43,635 bases of DNA from Erysipelotrichaceae bacterium (lineage in GTDB: Bacteria; Bacillota_I; Bacilli_A; Erysipelotrichales; Erysipelotrichaceae). A model generated the notes under the pieces. It ran no database searches. It had not been told where the DNA came from and saw nothing but the letters and a program-made list of their open reading frames with translations. Made by a program: the position numbers and the translations under genes. Shown piece by piece: positions 9,029 through 18,971 of the stretch (position 1 is the first letter of the stretch; every line of letters begins with the position of its first letter). The DNA is taken from assembly GCA_030531215.1 (NCBI GenBank), contig JAUNNY010000010.1, forward strand, positions 1-43,635, read 5' to 3'.

Positions 9029-10992
9029 AAATATCTAAATTATTATTCATAATACTATTATTAATAAATCTTGTCGCATGTAATAAAACAAAGATTGAGA
9101 CAGTAAAATCATCAGATGAAATCTATGTTCGAAAAATAGAAAAGCTAAGTGATGATTTTATTATGGCTGCCGATATTTCTAGTATCATCTCTTTAGAAAA
9201 TAGTGGCGTAAAATTCTACGACTACGATAATAATGAACAAGATATATTTAAAACTCTAGCCCAAAATGGAATCAACTATATTAGAGTAAGAGTATGGAAC
9301 GATCCTTACGACAGTAACGGCAATGGTTATGGCGGTGGAAATTGTGATATCAACAATGCTTTGGAAATCGGCAAACGTGCAAATCAATATGGCATGAAAC
9401 TTATCGTCGATTTCCATTATTCTGATTTCTGGGCTGATCCAAATAAACAAATGGTACCAAAAGCTTGGAAAGACTTAACAATTGAAGATAAAGCTCAAGC
9501 ATTATACAAATATACAAAAGAAAGTCTTCAATTATTAAAAGATAATAAAGTTGATGTCGGTATCGTAACTTTAGGAAACGAAAATAATACCGGCATGGCT
9601 GGAGAAACAATATGGATGAATATCATCTATCACCTAATGGCTTCTGGAGCAAAAGCAGTTAGAGAAATTTATCCTGATTCTTTAATCGCTGTGCACTTCA
9701 CTAATCCTGAAAGCAGTGATGCTATGTTAAATATTGCTAAAAAACTTGATTACTATGAATTAGATTATGATATATTTTCAACTTCATATTATCCATTCTG
9801 GCATGGAAGTTTAGATAATCTACATAATGTATTAGATACCATAGCTAATACATATAATAAAAAAGTTATGGTTATGGAAACATCTTATCCATACACGGAA
9901 GAAGACTATGATTATTTTGGCAATACTATTTCTAGTAAATCTTCTACACACCTATATCCTTTTTCAATACAAGGACAAGTTAATTCTTTATTAGATATCA
10001 TTGAAACGATAAACAATACTACAAATGGTATCGGTATTTGTTATTGGGAACCTGCTTGGATTCCTGTTGGTCTAAATTCTTATGAAGATAATCTTAAGAT
10101 ATGGGAAAACTACGGCTCTGGATGGGCAAGTAGTTATGCAAAAGAATATGATCCTGATGATGCCGGAAAATACTATGGTGGTTCAGCAGTAGATAATCAA
10201 GCACTTTTTGATAAGAATGGCTATCCTCTAGAATCATTAAAAGTATTTGCTCTAGCAAGATTAGGTAATGAAATAGAACTACAAATAGAATCAATAGACG
10301 AATTAAATCTTAAATTTAATTTAAATGATGAAATAATCTTGCCAGAAAAAATAGCAGCCAATATGAATGATGGTTCAAGTCGGCTTGTAGATGTAACTTG
10401 GGAAAACTATGATAAAAACATAAACACACAGGTTGGTATTTATGAGGTCAAAGGAAACGCAAATAGTCAACCAGTTATATGTAATATCGAAATAAATAGA
10501 CAAAATCTAATAGAAAACCCTTCTTTTGAAAACGATGACAATAAAACATATGTGCCAACATCTTGGAAGGTTATTGATTATGGTAATGAAGATGAATTAT
10601 ACGTTGAAGATAAAGTATCTGATTCTATAGATGGAAGTAAACATTACCACTTCTGGGCGAGCACTGATAAAACAATCAGTTTTAATCTTGAACAAGAATT
10701 AACAGACATCCATGAAGGAACATATGAATATAACATATCAACTATGGGTGGTGACTGTATCATTATAAGCACATACATTTACGTCAAGATAAACGATGAG
10801 ATTGCCTACCGAAAAGATGCACCATTGTTCACTACTTATAATGATTGGCATACTTCAACAATTTCCAACATCGAAATAAAAGATAACGATAAAATAGCAA
10901 TAGGAATTCATATTGAAACATTTGGTACAAATAAAGGAGCTTGGGGGAAGATAGATAATGCGATATTTAATGTTTGTGAACAAGAAAATTAG
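9022..10992 (+). CDS. Secreted lipoprotein arabinogalactan endo-beta-1,4-galactanase (GH53)
   Basis: Cuts beta-1,4-galactan of plant type I arabinogalactan outside the cell. The signal peptide ends in the lipobox LINLVAC (Cys20). The GH53 barrel covers about 50-390, with acid/base Glu in TLGNENNTG (near 186), nucleophile Glu in METSYPYT (near 286), and family signatures DFHYSDFWADP and CYWEPAWIP. A Big_4-like immunoglobulin domain follows (about 425-495). A C-terminal jelly-roll-like module (NLIENPSFEN...SWKV, about 497-656) resembles galactan-binding CBM61 found on other GH53 enzymes. The 656 residues are long for GH53 because of these add-ons. The stop lies inside the next gene, so the two are co-transcribed. 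Confidence 0.92.
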   Translation: MTKISKLLFIILLLINLVACNKTKIETVKSSDEIYVRKIEKLSDDFIMAADISSIISLENSGVKFYDYDNNEQDIFKTLAQNGINYIRVRVWNDPYDSNGNGYGGGNCDINNALEIGKRANQYGMKLIVDFHYSDFWADPNKQMVPKAWKDLTIEDKAQALYKYTKESLQLLKDNKVDVGIVTLGNENNTGMAGETIWMNIIYHLMASGAKAVREIYPDSLIAVHFTNPESSDAMLNIAKKLDYYELDYDIFSTSYYPFWHGSLDNLHNVLDTIANTYNKKVMVMETSYPYTEEDYDYFGNTISSKSSTHLYPFSIQGQVNSLLDIIETINNTTNGIGICYWEPAWIPVGLNSYEDNLKIWENYGSGWASSYAKEYDPDDAGKYYGGSAVDNQALFDKNGYPLESLKVFALARLGNEIELQIESIDELNLKFNLNDEIILPEKIAANMNDGSSRLVDVTWENYDKNINTQVGIYEVKGNANSQPVICNIEINRQNLIENPSFENDDNKTYVPTSWKVIDYGNEDELYVEDKVSDSIDGSKHYHFWASTDKTISFNLEQELTDIHEGTYEYNISTMGGDCIIISTYIYVKINDEIAYRKDAPLFTTYNDWHTSTISNIEIKDNDKIAIGIHIETFGTNKGAWGKIDNAIFNVCEQEN

Positions 10993-12535
10993 TAAGATAA
11001 TTATATTGGTATTAGTCATGTTGCTATCGAGTTCATGTACAAATAAACATATAGACACAATTGACGATAACTATCGCGTTTTTTATCAAATCTTTGTCGG
11101 TTCTTTTTCCGATTCAAACAATGATGGTATAGGTGATCTTAGAGGTATCATCAATCGTTTTGATTATCTAAATGATGGCAATAGCGAATCAAAAACATCA
11201 TTAGGAATTCAAGGTATTTGGTTATCTCCTATCTTTGAATCACCTTCTTATCATAAGTATGATGTTACAAACTATTATAAGATTGATGAAGACTTTGGCA
11301 CGATGGATGATCTTAAAGAATTGATAGAGTTGGCTCATTCAAGAAATGTCAAAGTAATTCTTGACCTAGCAATTAATCACACATCAACTGACAACGAATG
11401 GTTTAAACAGTTTAAAAACGCTCATATTAATGGCGAGACAAACAATCATTATTATGATTACTATGTCTACAAAAATGCTGACGAAGTTATTCCTGGTAAA
11501 ACTTGGAATTATTTGGGTAAAACAGAAAATTATGAATGTAACTTCTCTACCAGTATGCCAGAGTTAAATTTTGATAACCCAGTAGTTAGGCAAGAAGTAT
11601 ATGAGGTTGCGAAATATTATTTAGATTTAGGCGTTGACGGTTTTAGATTTGATGCGGCTAAATATATCTATTTAGGTGATGATAAACAATCAACCGATTT
11701 CTGGGCAGAATTCATCAATAAACTTCAAAAGATAAAAGAAGATGTTTATGTTGTTGGTGAAGTATGGTCTTCAGATAATGAAACCTACACTTATATCAGC
11801 GCTCTAAATTGTTTCAATTTCACTTTAGCTAATGCCGAAGGAAAGATTGCGGAAACTGCTAAAAATGGTGATGTGAATTTATATACAAAATATATCGTCA
11901 ATTATCAAAATAAAATAAAGTCTTTAAATGAAGATGCAATGTTGATGCCATTTATTTCTAATCACGATATGGATAGATCAGCAGGTTTTCTTATGATGGC
12001 AAATAAGTTCCCATATGTTGCGGCTAATTTGTTGCTGTTAGGTCCGGGTTCTCCATTCATCTATTATGGTGAAGAAATTGGTATGAAAGGTTCTAGAGGT
12101 GGTTCTAATACTGACGCTAATAGAAGACTTGCAATGCGTTGGGGCGATGATGATACTGTTAATAATCCTGAAGGTTCAACATTTGAGGAAAAGAAACAAA
12201 CAAATGGTACTGTAAAAGAACAATTAGAAAATGAAGATAGTCTATTAAACTACTATCGCAAACTAATTGATTTAAGAAATAAATATCCTGAAATAGCTAG
12301 AGGAGATTATGATTACTATAAAGACAGCACAAATGATATGGGAGGATTTATAGTAACATATAACGATGATGTTACAGGTATCTTCCATAACTGTTCATTA
12401 ACTAATGAACAATCAGTCAACTTAAGTAATTACGATTTTGAACAAATAGCTGATTATATAGGCTGCTCAGATATCGCAAAACTTGAAAACAATATCTTAA
12501 CCTTAGGACCTCAAACTTCTGCAATCTTAAAATAA
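10958..12535 (+). CDS. Secreted lipoprotein alpha-amylase family enzyme (GH13)
   Basis: Alpha-glucan-degrading enzyme anchored outside the membrane. The lipobox is VMLLSSSC. The GH13 regions are present: DLAINHTS (I), GFRFDAAKY with the nucleophile Asp (II, near 231), GEVWS with the acid/base Glu (III, near 266) and FISNHDMDR (IV, near 335). The 525 residues lack C-terminal binding modules. The start at 10958 overlaps the galactanase stop by 35 bases and has a GGGGGAAG ribosome site 7 bases upstream, inside the galactanase coding region. The products should feed the maltodextrin ABC system. Exact specificity (amylase versus neopullulanase) is not resolved. Confidence 0.92.
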   Translation: MRYLMFVNKKISKIIILVLVMLLSSSCTNKHIDTIDDNYRVFYQIFVGSFSDSNNDGIGDLRGIINRFDYLNDGNSESKTSLGIQGIWLSPIFESPSYHKYDVTNYYKIDEDFGTMDDLKELIELAHSRNVKVILDLAINHTSTDNEWFKQFKNAHINGETNNHYYDYYVYKNADEVIPGKTWNYLGKTENYECNFSTSMPELNFDNPVVRQEVYEVAKYYLDLGVDGFRFDAAKYIYLGDDKQSTDFWAEFINKLQKIKEDVYVVGEVWSSDNETYTYISALNCFNFTLANAEGKIAETAKNGDVNLYTKYIVNYQNKIKSLNEDAMLMPFISNHDMDRSAGFLMMANKFPYVAANLLLLGPGSPFIYYGEEIGMKGSRGGSNTDANRRLAMRWGDDDTVNNPEGSTFEEKKQTNGTVKEQLENEDSLLNYYRKLIDLRNKYPEIARGDYDYYKDSTNDMGGFIVTYNDDVTGIFHNCSLTNEQSVNLSNYDFEQIADYIGCSDIAKLENNILTLGPQTSAILK

Positions 12536-12542
12536 GCATACT

Positions 12543-12564
12543 AAAAGCTCCATATGGAGCTTTT
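12543..12564. terminator. Bidirectional terminator between amylase and msmX-like gene
   Basis: The perfect palindrome AAAAGCTCCATATGGAGCTTTT lies between two convergent genes, 8 bases after one stop and 9 bases from the other. Both strands end in a T run. Confidence 0.85.
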
Positions 12565-12572
12565 AATTGATA

Positions 12573-13712
12573 TTAAACTAATAAGTTCTTTTCACTTTCT
12601 ACATCGAACATGTGCATTACATGAGCTTTGAAAGTGATATAGATATCGTTACCAGCTAATAATTTAGTTCTTTCTTCATGACTTAATTCAGCTGTTGGAA
12701 CTCTAACAATAAGTGATGTTCCATCTTCTGTTTCAACATGTAAATGAACTTCAGAACCCATCATTTCATTTACTTTTATCTTACATTTAATAGCATTTTC
12801 ATCAGCTTCATTAGTTACACTGACATGTTCAGGTCTAACACCTAAGATAATATCTTGTGCTTCAACATTCTTTTCTTTTAAAGCATCACCTTTCAAGCCA
12901 TCTACAACAAGTTTTGTACCAAATGGTGTTACATAATATTTGTCATCTTCTTTAACTAAAGAAGTCTTGATAGTATTCATCTTTGGTGCGCCGATGAATT
13001 CGGCAACGAATAAATTATCAGGCATATCAAATACTTCATCAGGAGTACCTACTTGCATGATATAGCCATCTTTCATGATAACAATTCTATCACCAAGAGT
13101 CATAGCTTCTGTTTGATCGTGAGTAACATATACAAATGTTGAATCAATCTTTTGTCTAAGCATAATGATTTCGGCTCTCATTTGATTACGAAGCTTAGCA
13201 TCTAGATTTGATAGAGGTTCATCCATCAAGAAGACCTTAGAATCCCTAACCATTGCTCTACCGATAGCTACACGTTGTCTTTGACCACCAGATAATGCTC
13301 TAGGCTTTCTTGTAAGATATTCAGTGATGCCTAGGATTTCAGCAGCTTCAGTTACCTTCTTATATACTTCATCTTGAGGAGCATTCTTTAATCTTAGTGG
13401 GAAAGCCATGTTTTCAAATACTGATAGATGAGGGTACAATGCATAGTTTTGGAAAACCATTGCGATATCTCTATCTTTTGGTTGTAAATCATTTACTACA
13501 GTTCCATCAATTGAAATAGTGCCTTCTGAGATTTCTTCTAGACCAGCAATCATTCTTAGAGTGGTTGATTTACCACAACCAGATGGTCCTACGAAAACTA
13601 CAAATTCTTTATCTTTAATGTGTAAATTGAAATCATGAACGGCAATTACTTCATGTCCATGTTTTTCTGCATTATAAATTTTCTTTACATCTTTTAAAAT
13701 TACTTCTGCCAT
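12573..13712 (-). CDS. Sugar ABC transporter ATPase (MsmX/UgpC type)
   Basis: ATPase of the maltodextrin importer encoded upstream. Walker A GPSGCGKST (near 40), signature LSGGQRQR (near 135), Walker B VFLMDEPLSNLDAKLR, H-loop THDQTEA, and a C-terminal regulatory OB region. The 379 residues fit MalK/MsmX. It is the last gene of malE-malF-malG-ATPase. In related bacteria one MsmX-like ATPase often serves several sugar transporters, so it could do so here. Confidence 0.93.
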   Translation of the reverse strand: MAEVILKDVKKIYNAEKHGHEVIAVHDFNLHIKDKEFVVFVGPSGCGKSTTLRMIAGLEEISEGTISIDGTVVNDLQPKDRDIAMVFQNYALYPHLSVFENMAFPLRLKNAPQDEVYKKVTEAAEILGITEYLTRKPRALSGGQRQRVAIGRAMVRDSKVFLMDEPLSNLDAKLRNQMRAEIIMLRQKIDSTFVYVTHDQTEAMTLGDRIVIMKDGYIMQVGTPDEVFDMPDNLFVAEFIGAPKMNTIKTSLVKEDDKYYVTPFGTKLVVDGLKGDALKEKNVEAQDIILGVRPEHVSVTNEADENAIKCKIKVNEMMGSEVHLHVETEDGTSLIVRVPTAELSHEERTKLLAGNDIYITFKAHVMHMFDVESEKNLLV

Positions 13713-13721
13713 ATTTTTCTC

Positions 13722-14585
13722 CTATCCTTTTACTGCTCCACCAGTTACGCCTTCTACATAATATTTTTGTAGGCACATAAACAAGATGGTAATTGGGATG
13801 GCAACGATAACGCCACCAGCACAGAACATCGTATAATTTGCAGCCATTGATTCTGGCTTAGCAATTAAGTTTTGTAAACCAACCGCTACATTCATACCCA
13901 TACTCGTATTGTGAGCAAGATACTTAGCTGTCATGAAGTCTCCCCATGGAGCCATGAATGCAGTTAAGATTGTATAGATAACAATTGGTTTTGCTAGAGG
14001 CATTATTACCTTATAGAATACTTGGAATCTATTAGCACCATCAACTCTAGCGGCTTCATCTAATGATCTAGGAATTGTATCAAAATAACCTTTAGATACG
14101 TAATAACCCATAGCACTAGAAGCAGTATATACAAGGATTAATCCTGGTATTGAATTAGCGCCAGTCATACCCAACCAACTAAATACTTTGTAGATTAATA
14201 TCAATGATAAGAATCCAGGGAACATTCCTAATACCAACATCGCATTCATCAAGAATCTTCTTCCTCTAAATCTTAATCTAGATAAAACATAAGACATTGA
14301 TAGAACCATAATTGTTTGAATAGCAGCTGTAGCTAAACCAACAATGAAAGTATTTTTAAACCAAACTGGGAAATCGGTTTTGGTAAACAAATTGATGTAA
14401 TTATCTAAACCCCATTGTTTTGGAATTAGATAACCAACTTGATATGTACATTCACATCTTAGTGATTCCAAAACCAAACACACAAACGGAATTAACCAAA
14501 TACAAGAGATGACAATCAAGATAAAATATACTAAGCCATTAGATAATCTATTCTTGGCTTTTAAACCCATATGTTTCTTTTCCAT
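13722..14585 (-). CDS. malG: Maltodextrin ABC transporter permease (MalG type)
   Basis: Membrane subunit with six hydrophobic segments and the EAA loop SLDEAARVDGANRFQVFYKVIMPLAKP near residue 190. The 287 residues fit MalG/MdxG. Its ATG at 14585 overlaps the malF stop by one base, and the ATPase follows after 9 bases, so it belongs to the mal operon. Confidence 0.93.
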   Translation of the reverse strand: MEKKHMGLKAKNRLSNGLVYFILIVISCIWLIPFVCLVLESLRCECTYQVGYLIPKQWGLDNYINLFTKTDFPVWFKNTFIVGLATAAIQTIMVLSMSYVLSRLRFRGRRFLMNAMLVLGMFPGFLSLILIYKVFSWLGMTGANSIPGLILVYTASSAMGYYVSKGYFDTIPRSLDEAARVDGANRFQVFYKVIMPLAKPIVIYTILTAFMAPWGDFMTAKYLAHNTSMGMNVAVGLQNLIAKPESMAANYTMFCAGGVIVAIPITILFMCLQKYYVEGVTGGAVKG

Positions 14586-16153
14586 TATTGATAGTCCTCC
14601 TCATTTCTTGTCGAAGGTATAACGTTGTAGACAATTAATGATAATACTGCAACTACAACGAATATCATAATACCGATAACAGAAGCTAGATAATATTTGG
14701 ATTCAGCACCAGTTGTAATCTTGAATAGCCATGTGATCAATAAGTCGGTATCACCAGCTGCTCCACCACTAGTTAATAGTAGTGGATTATCTGGTCCGCC
14801 TGCTGTTAACAAGTAAATTACATTAAAGTTATTTATATTACCAATGAAGCTCGTCAACAAATATGGCCCTGTTACAAACAACATATAAGGTAGTGTAATC
14901 CTAGAGAATTGTTGCCATGCATTAGCACCATCAATATTTGCGGATTCATATAGATCAGCAGGGATATTCATCAAGATACCAGTTGTAATCAACATTAGAT
15001 ATGGGATACCAATCCAAATATTGATTATAATAACCATCACTCTAGCTAATGTACCATCTTCCCAGAATCTGATAAAATCACCCGTTGAAGTAAAGACACC
15101 ATTATTTAATAAGAAACCATTAATTAAACCAGAAGTAGAGAATATCTTTGATATATATAGTAGTGATATAAATTGCGGAACAGCACTAGTTAATACTAAG
15201 ATACCTCTCCATAATTTCTTAAACTTGATACCTTTCTTGTTGATTAACATTGCTACAAACATACCTAAGAAATAGTTTGTAAATGTCGCAAAAACAGCCC
15301 ACATTAATGTCCAAGATAATATTTCACCAAAAGCAACAGATAAATTATCATTGCCTAGATTTAAATTAAATAAAGAATTGAAATTAGTTAAGCCTACCCA
15401 ACTAAATAAATTAGAATATCCATCATGAGCACCATCGTAATTGGTAAAAGCAACCAAGATCATAAAGATAATTGGAAAAATAGTAAAAGCACTAATACCA
15501 ACTATAGGAAGCGCTAATAAAGTTTTATGGAACTCATCATCAAGTAATGATTTTAAATCATCTTTTCCTGATTTAATCTTCTTTCCAGATTTAATGATGT
15601 TCTCCATTGTCTTATTTTGTTTAATATTTAAACGATAAGTATAAATAAAAGCAATGATAAAGATAACAGTTAGAACACCATATAATAAACATTTGAATGA
15701 ATCATCATTTGCTTGCAAAACATAAGTATCTAGAACAGGGTCATAGACGCTTACTGTAGCAGTATCGCCTAATGTTATTAGTTTGCCCAGCCAATAACCA
15801 CCACAAATAAACATATAGCCGATGAAGACAACTTCAAACACTAAAAATAAAATGCCTTTTACTATTTGTCCTCTAGTTAAATGTCCAAATCCCATTACAA
15901 GAAATGATGTTTTTGTTTTATAATCTCCGTTTTTAAAGATATTAAAAATATCAACAATATCATTCTTAACTGCTATAAAGAAATTACGAATGATATTTCC
16001 AATTGCTTTTAATAAGTTTAAAAGCCAACCAGGAATAGCTTTAATGATATGGATGAGTTTATATAAGAAAGCTTGAAATTTATTTAGACGTAAAAAATCT
16101 AAATCACTTAAGTTATCAAACAAACTGATTTGTTTTTCTGCTTTTGTGCTCAT
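14585..16153 (-). CDS. malF: Maltodextrin ABC transporter permease (MalF type) with long N terminus
   Basis: Partner channel subunit of MalG. Residues 210-520 form the conserved permease with ESANIDGANAWQQFSRITLPYM as the EAA loop. The first 200 residues add an amphipathic, basic segment and two or three membrane helices (FLVMGFGHLTRGQIVKGILFLVF). This makes the protein 522 residues, close to the long MalF of Escherichia coli rather than the roughly 300-residue short form. It follows malE after a stem-loop. Confidence 0.92.
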   Translation of the reverse strand: MSTKAEKQISLFDNLSDLDFLRLNKFQAFLYKLIHIIKAIPGWLLNLLKAIGNIIRNFFIAVKNDIVDIFNIFKNGDYKTKTSFLVMGFGHLTRGQIVKGILFLVFEVVFIGYMFICGGYWLGKLITLGDTATVSVYDPVLDTYVLQANDDSFKCLLYGVLTVIFIIAFIYTYRLNIKQNKTMENIIKSGKKIKSGKDDLKSLLDDEFHKTLLALPIVGISAFTIFPIIFMILVAFTNYDGAHDGYSNLFSWVGLTNFNSLFNLNLGNDNLSVAFGEILSWTLMWAVFATFTNYFLGMFVAMLINKKGIKFKKLWRGILVLTSAVPQFISLLYISKIFSTSGLINGFLLNNGVFTSTGDFIRFWEDGTLARVMVIIINIWIGIPYLMLITTGILMNIPADLYESANIDGANAWQQFSRITLPYMLFVTGPYLLTSFIGNINNFNVIYLLTAGGPDNPLLLTSGGAAGDTDLLITWLFKITTGAESKYYLASVIGIMIFVVVAVLSLIVYNVIPSTRNEEDYQ

Positions 16154-16172
16154 CGTATCCTCCTTTCAAAAT

Positions 16173-16207
16173 AAAAAATGGGTAGATAGTCATGACTATC
16201 TACCCAT
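16173..16207 (-). terminator. Strong stem-loop between malE and malF
   Basis: A perfect 30-base palindrome (16178-16207), arms ATGGGTAGATAGTCA and TGACTATCTACCCAT, is followed on the minus strand by T6. It forms a terminator 11 bases after the malE stop. Partial read-through and 3'-end protection would give more binding protein than permease, the usual expression pattern for such operons. Confidence 0.85.
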
Positions 16208-16218
16208 AAATAATTTAA

Positions 16219-17784
16219 TTATTGAGCAATTTTAACTTCTTTGCTTGTTTCGTTGAATGAAACTGTGTAAGTACCAGGAGCAGCAAAGATGAAGTTGTTA
16301 TCAGTATTGCCAGCATCTTCACATGCAGCAGTATCTAATAATTCAGCACCTTCAACAACTTGAGCATAACCTAAGTCGTTACCCCATTCACCAGCAACAA
16401 CAATACGACCACCCATGTAATCAGATTGTTCAACATTGATTGTTACTGTCCAGTTTTCACCATCTTGGCTCATGTTAGAATCTGTATTATCCCAACCGTT
16501 CCAAGCACCAACGCAACCATATCCGCTTAATGCGAATAGAGCATCGATTGAAGCCTTATAAGAATCTAGACCAGCTTGTAAATCTTCATCAGAAGTAGCT
16601 TCTTCACAAACAGTACCTAAAACCTTAGCGATATCCCACCAAGAACCATGGATTTGGCCTTGAGGAATAGCATAAGCATTTTGAGAAGCAAGAGCAGCTA
16701 ATGTAGGATCAGCTGTAACTGCTGGATCTGCTTGAGCAACTTTATTAGATGGACCCCAACCAACTAGATTGAATCTAGCTAATTGACATTCTTCATTAGT
16801 TAAGTATAGAGCTAATTTTTGACAAACAGCAGCTTTCTTAGCATCAGCTTGAGGTTTAACGCCCATTAACTTATTGCCAGAGAAAGAACCTAAGTGGTAA
16901 GTTTGACCATCAACTGTGAATGAAGGAAGATCAGCAACGCCCATGTTGTCGCCTAAGATATCCTTAATAGTTGAAGAAGCCCAAGTACCTGTAATAACTA
17001 CAGCAGCACCTTTAGAGAAATCAGCACCATCACTTGAAGAGTTAGCACTTGGTGATTTAGCTAGGATTTCCATACCCTTCATAGCTACTAAACCTTCAGC
17101 AGAATCAAATGTATCGTTAACACTAGTGAACTTGCCATCAGAAGCAGTTGTCCAATCAGATACACAACCAGTAGCGAAGAAGAATGCAGCGTTGTACCAA
17201 GCAGAAGTCTTGTATTCCATTGAGAATAACTTATTGTTATCTTCACAAGCTTTAACTAAAGTAGCCAAATCATCAATTTGATCTTCTGAAATGACTGACT
17301 TGTCATAGTACATAAAGTAACCATTATCTGAAGTCATTGGGAAGCAATATACTTTACCATCAACTGTAGCGGCATTAACTGAACCAGCATCATTAGCTTC
17401 AGTAACTTCAGCAGTAGTTTGTTCACCTAGAGCATTTAAAGCACCAGCTTGAACTAATCTTGCTAATTGGTCTTGAGCAAAACAGAAAATATCAGCACCA
17501 GATTCAACGTCTGTAATCATAGTAGTTGCAGAATCAGCTTCTGAAATACCTTCGATTGTAGCGTTGATTACGATACCAGGATTTTCTTCCATAAATTTGT
17601 CGATTTGTTGTTTTGTTAAATCGGCAACACCTTCAGATTCAGATACCCATAAAGTTACATCATAAGTACCATCTAAAGTGTTTTCTGATTGTCCATCATT
17701 AGCAGTTTCATCAGCCTTGTTTCCACAAGCAACTAGAGAAATAGCCATAAGAACAACCAACATAATACTTAATAGTTTTTTCAT
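16219..17784 (-). CDS. malE: Maltodextrin-binding lipoprotein with extra C-terminal SusE/F-like domain
   Basis: Receptor of the maltodextrin importer. The lipobox is LMAISLVAC (Cys20), followed by an acidic linker and a type-1 sugar-binding fold (YDVTLWVSESEGVADLTKQQI, and KGAAVVITGTWASS typical of MalE) to about residue 410. A separate domain of about 100 residues follows: VGAWNGWD near 420, WTVTINV, IVVAGEWGNDLGY, APGTYTVSFNETSKEVKI at the end. This pattern looks like the starch-binding repeats of Bacteroidetes SusE/SusF. Usual MalE proteins are 400-430 residues, so the addition is real. It probably helps hold glucan at the surface. The domain identity is inferred by eye. Confidence 0.88.
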   Translation of the reverse strand: MKKLLSIMLVVLMAISLVACGNKADETANDGQSENTLDGTYDVTLWVSESEGVADLTKQQIDKFMEENPGIVINATIEGISEADSATTMITDVESGADIFCFAQDQLARLVQAGALNALGEQTTAEVTEANDAGSVNAATVDGKVYCFPMTSDNGYFMYYDKSVISEDQIDDLATLVKACEDNNKLFSMEYKTSAWYNAAFFFATGCVSDWTTASDGKFTSVNDTFDSAEGLVAMKGMEILAKSPSANSSSDGADFSKGAAVVITGTWASSTIKDILGDNMGVADLPSFTVDGQTYHLGSFSGNKLMGVKPQADAKKAAVCQKLALYLTNEECQLARFNLVGWGPSNKVAQADPAVTADPTLAALASQNAYAIPQGQIHGSWWDIAKVLGTVCEEATSDEDLQAGLDSYKASIDALFALSGYGCVGAWNGWDNTDSNMSQDGENWTVTINVEQSDYMGGRIVVAGEWGNDLGYAQVVEGAELLDTAACEDAGNTDNNFIFAAPGTYTVSFNETSKEVKIAQ

Positions 17785-17812
17785 TTTTTCCTCTTTCTAT
17801 GCAATATAAAAA

Positions 17813-17831
17813 TGTACACGCTTTCATTATA
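17813..17831 (-). promoter_or_regulatory. malE promoter -10 and overlapping cre-like operator
   Basis: Minus-strand -10 TATAAT (17826-17831). ATGAAAGCGTGTACA (17813-17827) fits the cre consensus except one position and lies over the predicted transcript start. It could be read by CcpA or by a LacI-family maltose repressor; no such regulator is in the window. The -35 is weak. Confidence 0.6.
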
Positions 17832-17894
17832 CACTTTTTGTCCTAACTTATGTATTCTATTGTCGATTTGTTGTTTATATTAGTGCAAATTACA

Positions 17895-18971
17895 CTATAA
17901 TTTCTTGATAGCATTTAATACTGGCAAAGTTTGACCATCATAATCAAAAATTGCTTGATTTGCCCATTCGTTTCCTAATGGTCCTTTTTCTTTGACGTAT
18001 TCTATTCCCTCATAAGTTGCCCAGCCTGAACCATCATAAGGTATAAGTTCGCTTCCCCAATAAATAAACCCTTCTAGGTCATCTATCCTTTTTATTAATT
18101 TACCTAACGAATCGAAATAATCGCATTGCCCTTGCCTACTTATGTCAAATTCTAGATTTGGTATAAGTTCTTTTTTTAATGCCATGCCTTTTCTTTGGTT
18201 ATCGGGAATATTTTCTTTATAATCATCGATTGTAAATGGATACGAAGTCTCTGCTATTATAACTTTCTTATGATATTTATCTATTGTCTTGATTATATTA
18301 TCTTCTAGAAAACGTAATCCTTTATTCCAAATTTGATAATAAGACATACCAATATAATCGAAATCCATTCCTCCATTATTAAAATACTTTTCAAACCAGG
18401 TATCATACAATTCTTCATTAGTTCCATTATCTAAATGAATCATCGTTTTTATATTGGAATCAAAATCATTAACTGCTTTGATCCCACTATTCACAAAACT
18501 AACAAGATTATCAAAATGTTCTGTGTCGCCAATTGGCCATAACATGCCGTTAGTTATTTCGTTGCCTATTTGTACCATTGTGGGTCTATATGACAAATTA
18601 TTTAATACAAAATAAGTAAAATCATATATTTCTTCTACTAATTCATCAACACTTTTTCCTATCCAAGCTTTAGGCATTGTTTGTTTACCAGGGTCAGCCC
18701 AAAAATCAGAGTAATGAAAATCTAGTAGATAAGGAATCTGATACTTCTCACAATAATCTACATTTCTCTTAAGATAACTGATATCACATATTCCTCCACC
18801 ATACTCTTTTTTATTTATAGAATAAGGGTCATTAAAAATTCTTAATCTTATTAGATTAGCGCCATTATTTTTTACTATTTCAATGGCGTTTTTCTCTTCG
18901 CCATTTTCATAATATTTGCCACCTAGCTCATATATTCTAGCTAAGGCAGACATATCAAAACCTTTAATCAT
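17895..18971 (-). CDS. Cytoplasmic endo-beta-1,4-galactanase (GH53)
   Basis: Second GH53 enzyme, 358 residues, catalytic barrel only, with no signal peptide. Acid/base Glu is in VQIGNEITNG and nucleophile Glu in IIAETSYPF. DFHYSDFWADPGKQTMPKAW and FIYWGSEL are family marks. It probably trims imported galacto-oligosaccharides. The ATG at 18971 (MIKGFDMSAL) is chosen; a TTG at 18983 in the same frame would add four residues and has a closer GGAAG site. It overlaps the zinc-ribbon gene end by 8 bases and is the last of a run of overlapping genes that begins at dnaE. Confidence 0.9.
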   Translation of the reverse strand: MIKGFDMSALARIYELGGKYYENGEEKNAIEIVKNNGANLIRLRIFNDPYSINKKEYGGGICDISYLKRNVDYCEKYQIPYLLDFHYSDFWADPGKQTMPKAWIGKSVDELVEEIYDFTYFVLNNLSYRPTMVQIGNEITNGMLWPIGDTEHFDNLVSFVNSGIKAVNDFDSNIKTMIHLDNGTNEELYDTWFEKYFNNGGMDFDYIGMSYYQIWNKGLRFLEDNIIKTIDKYHKKVIIAETSYPFTIDDYKENIPDNQRKGMALKKELIPNLEFDISRQGQCDYFDSLGKLIKRIDDLEGFIYWGSELIPYDGSGWATYEGIEYVKEKGPLGNEWANQAIFDYDGQTLPVLNAIKKL

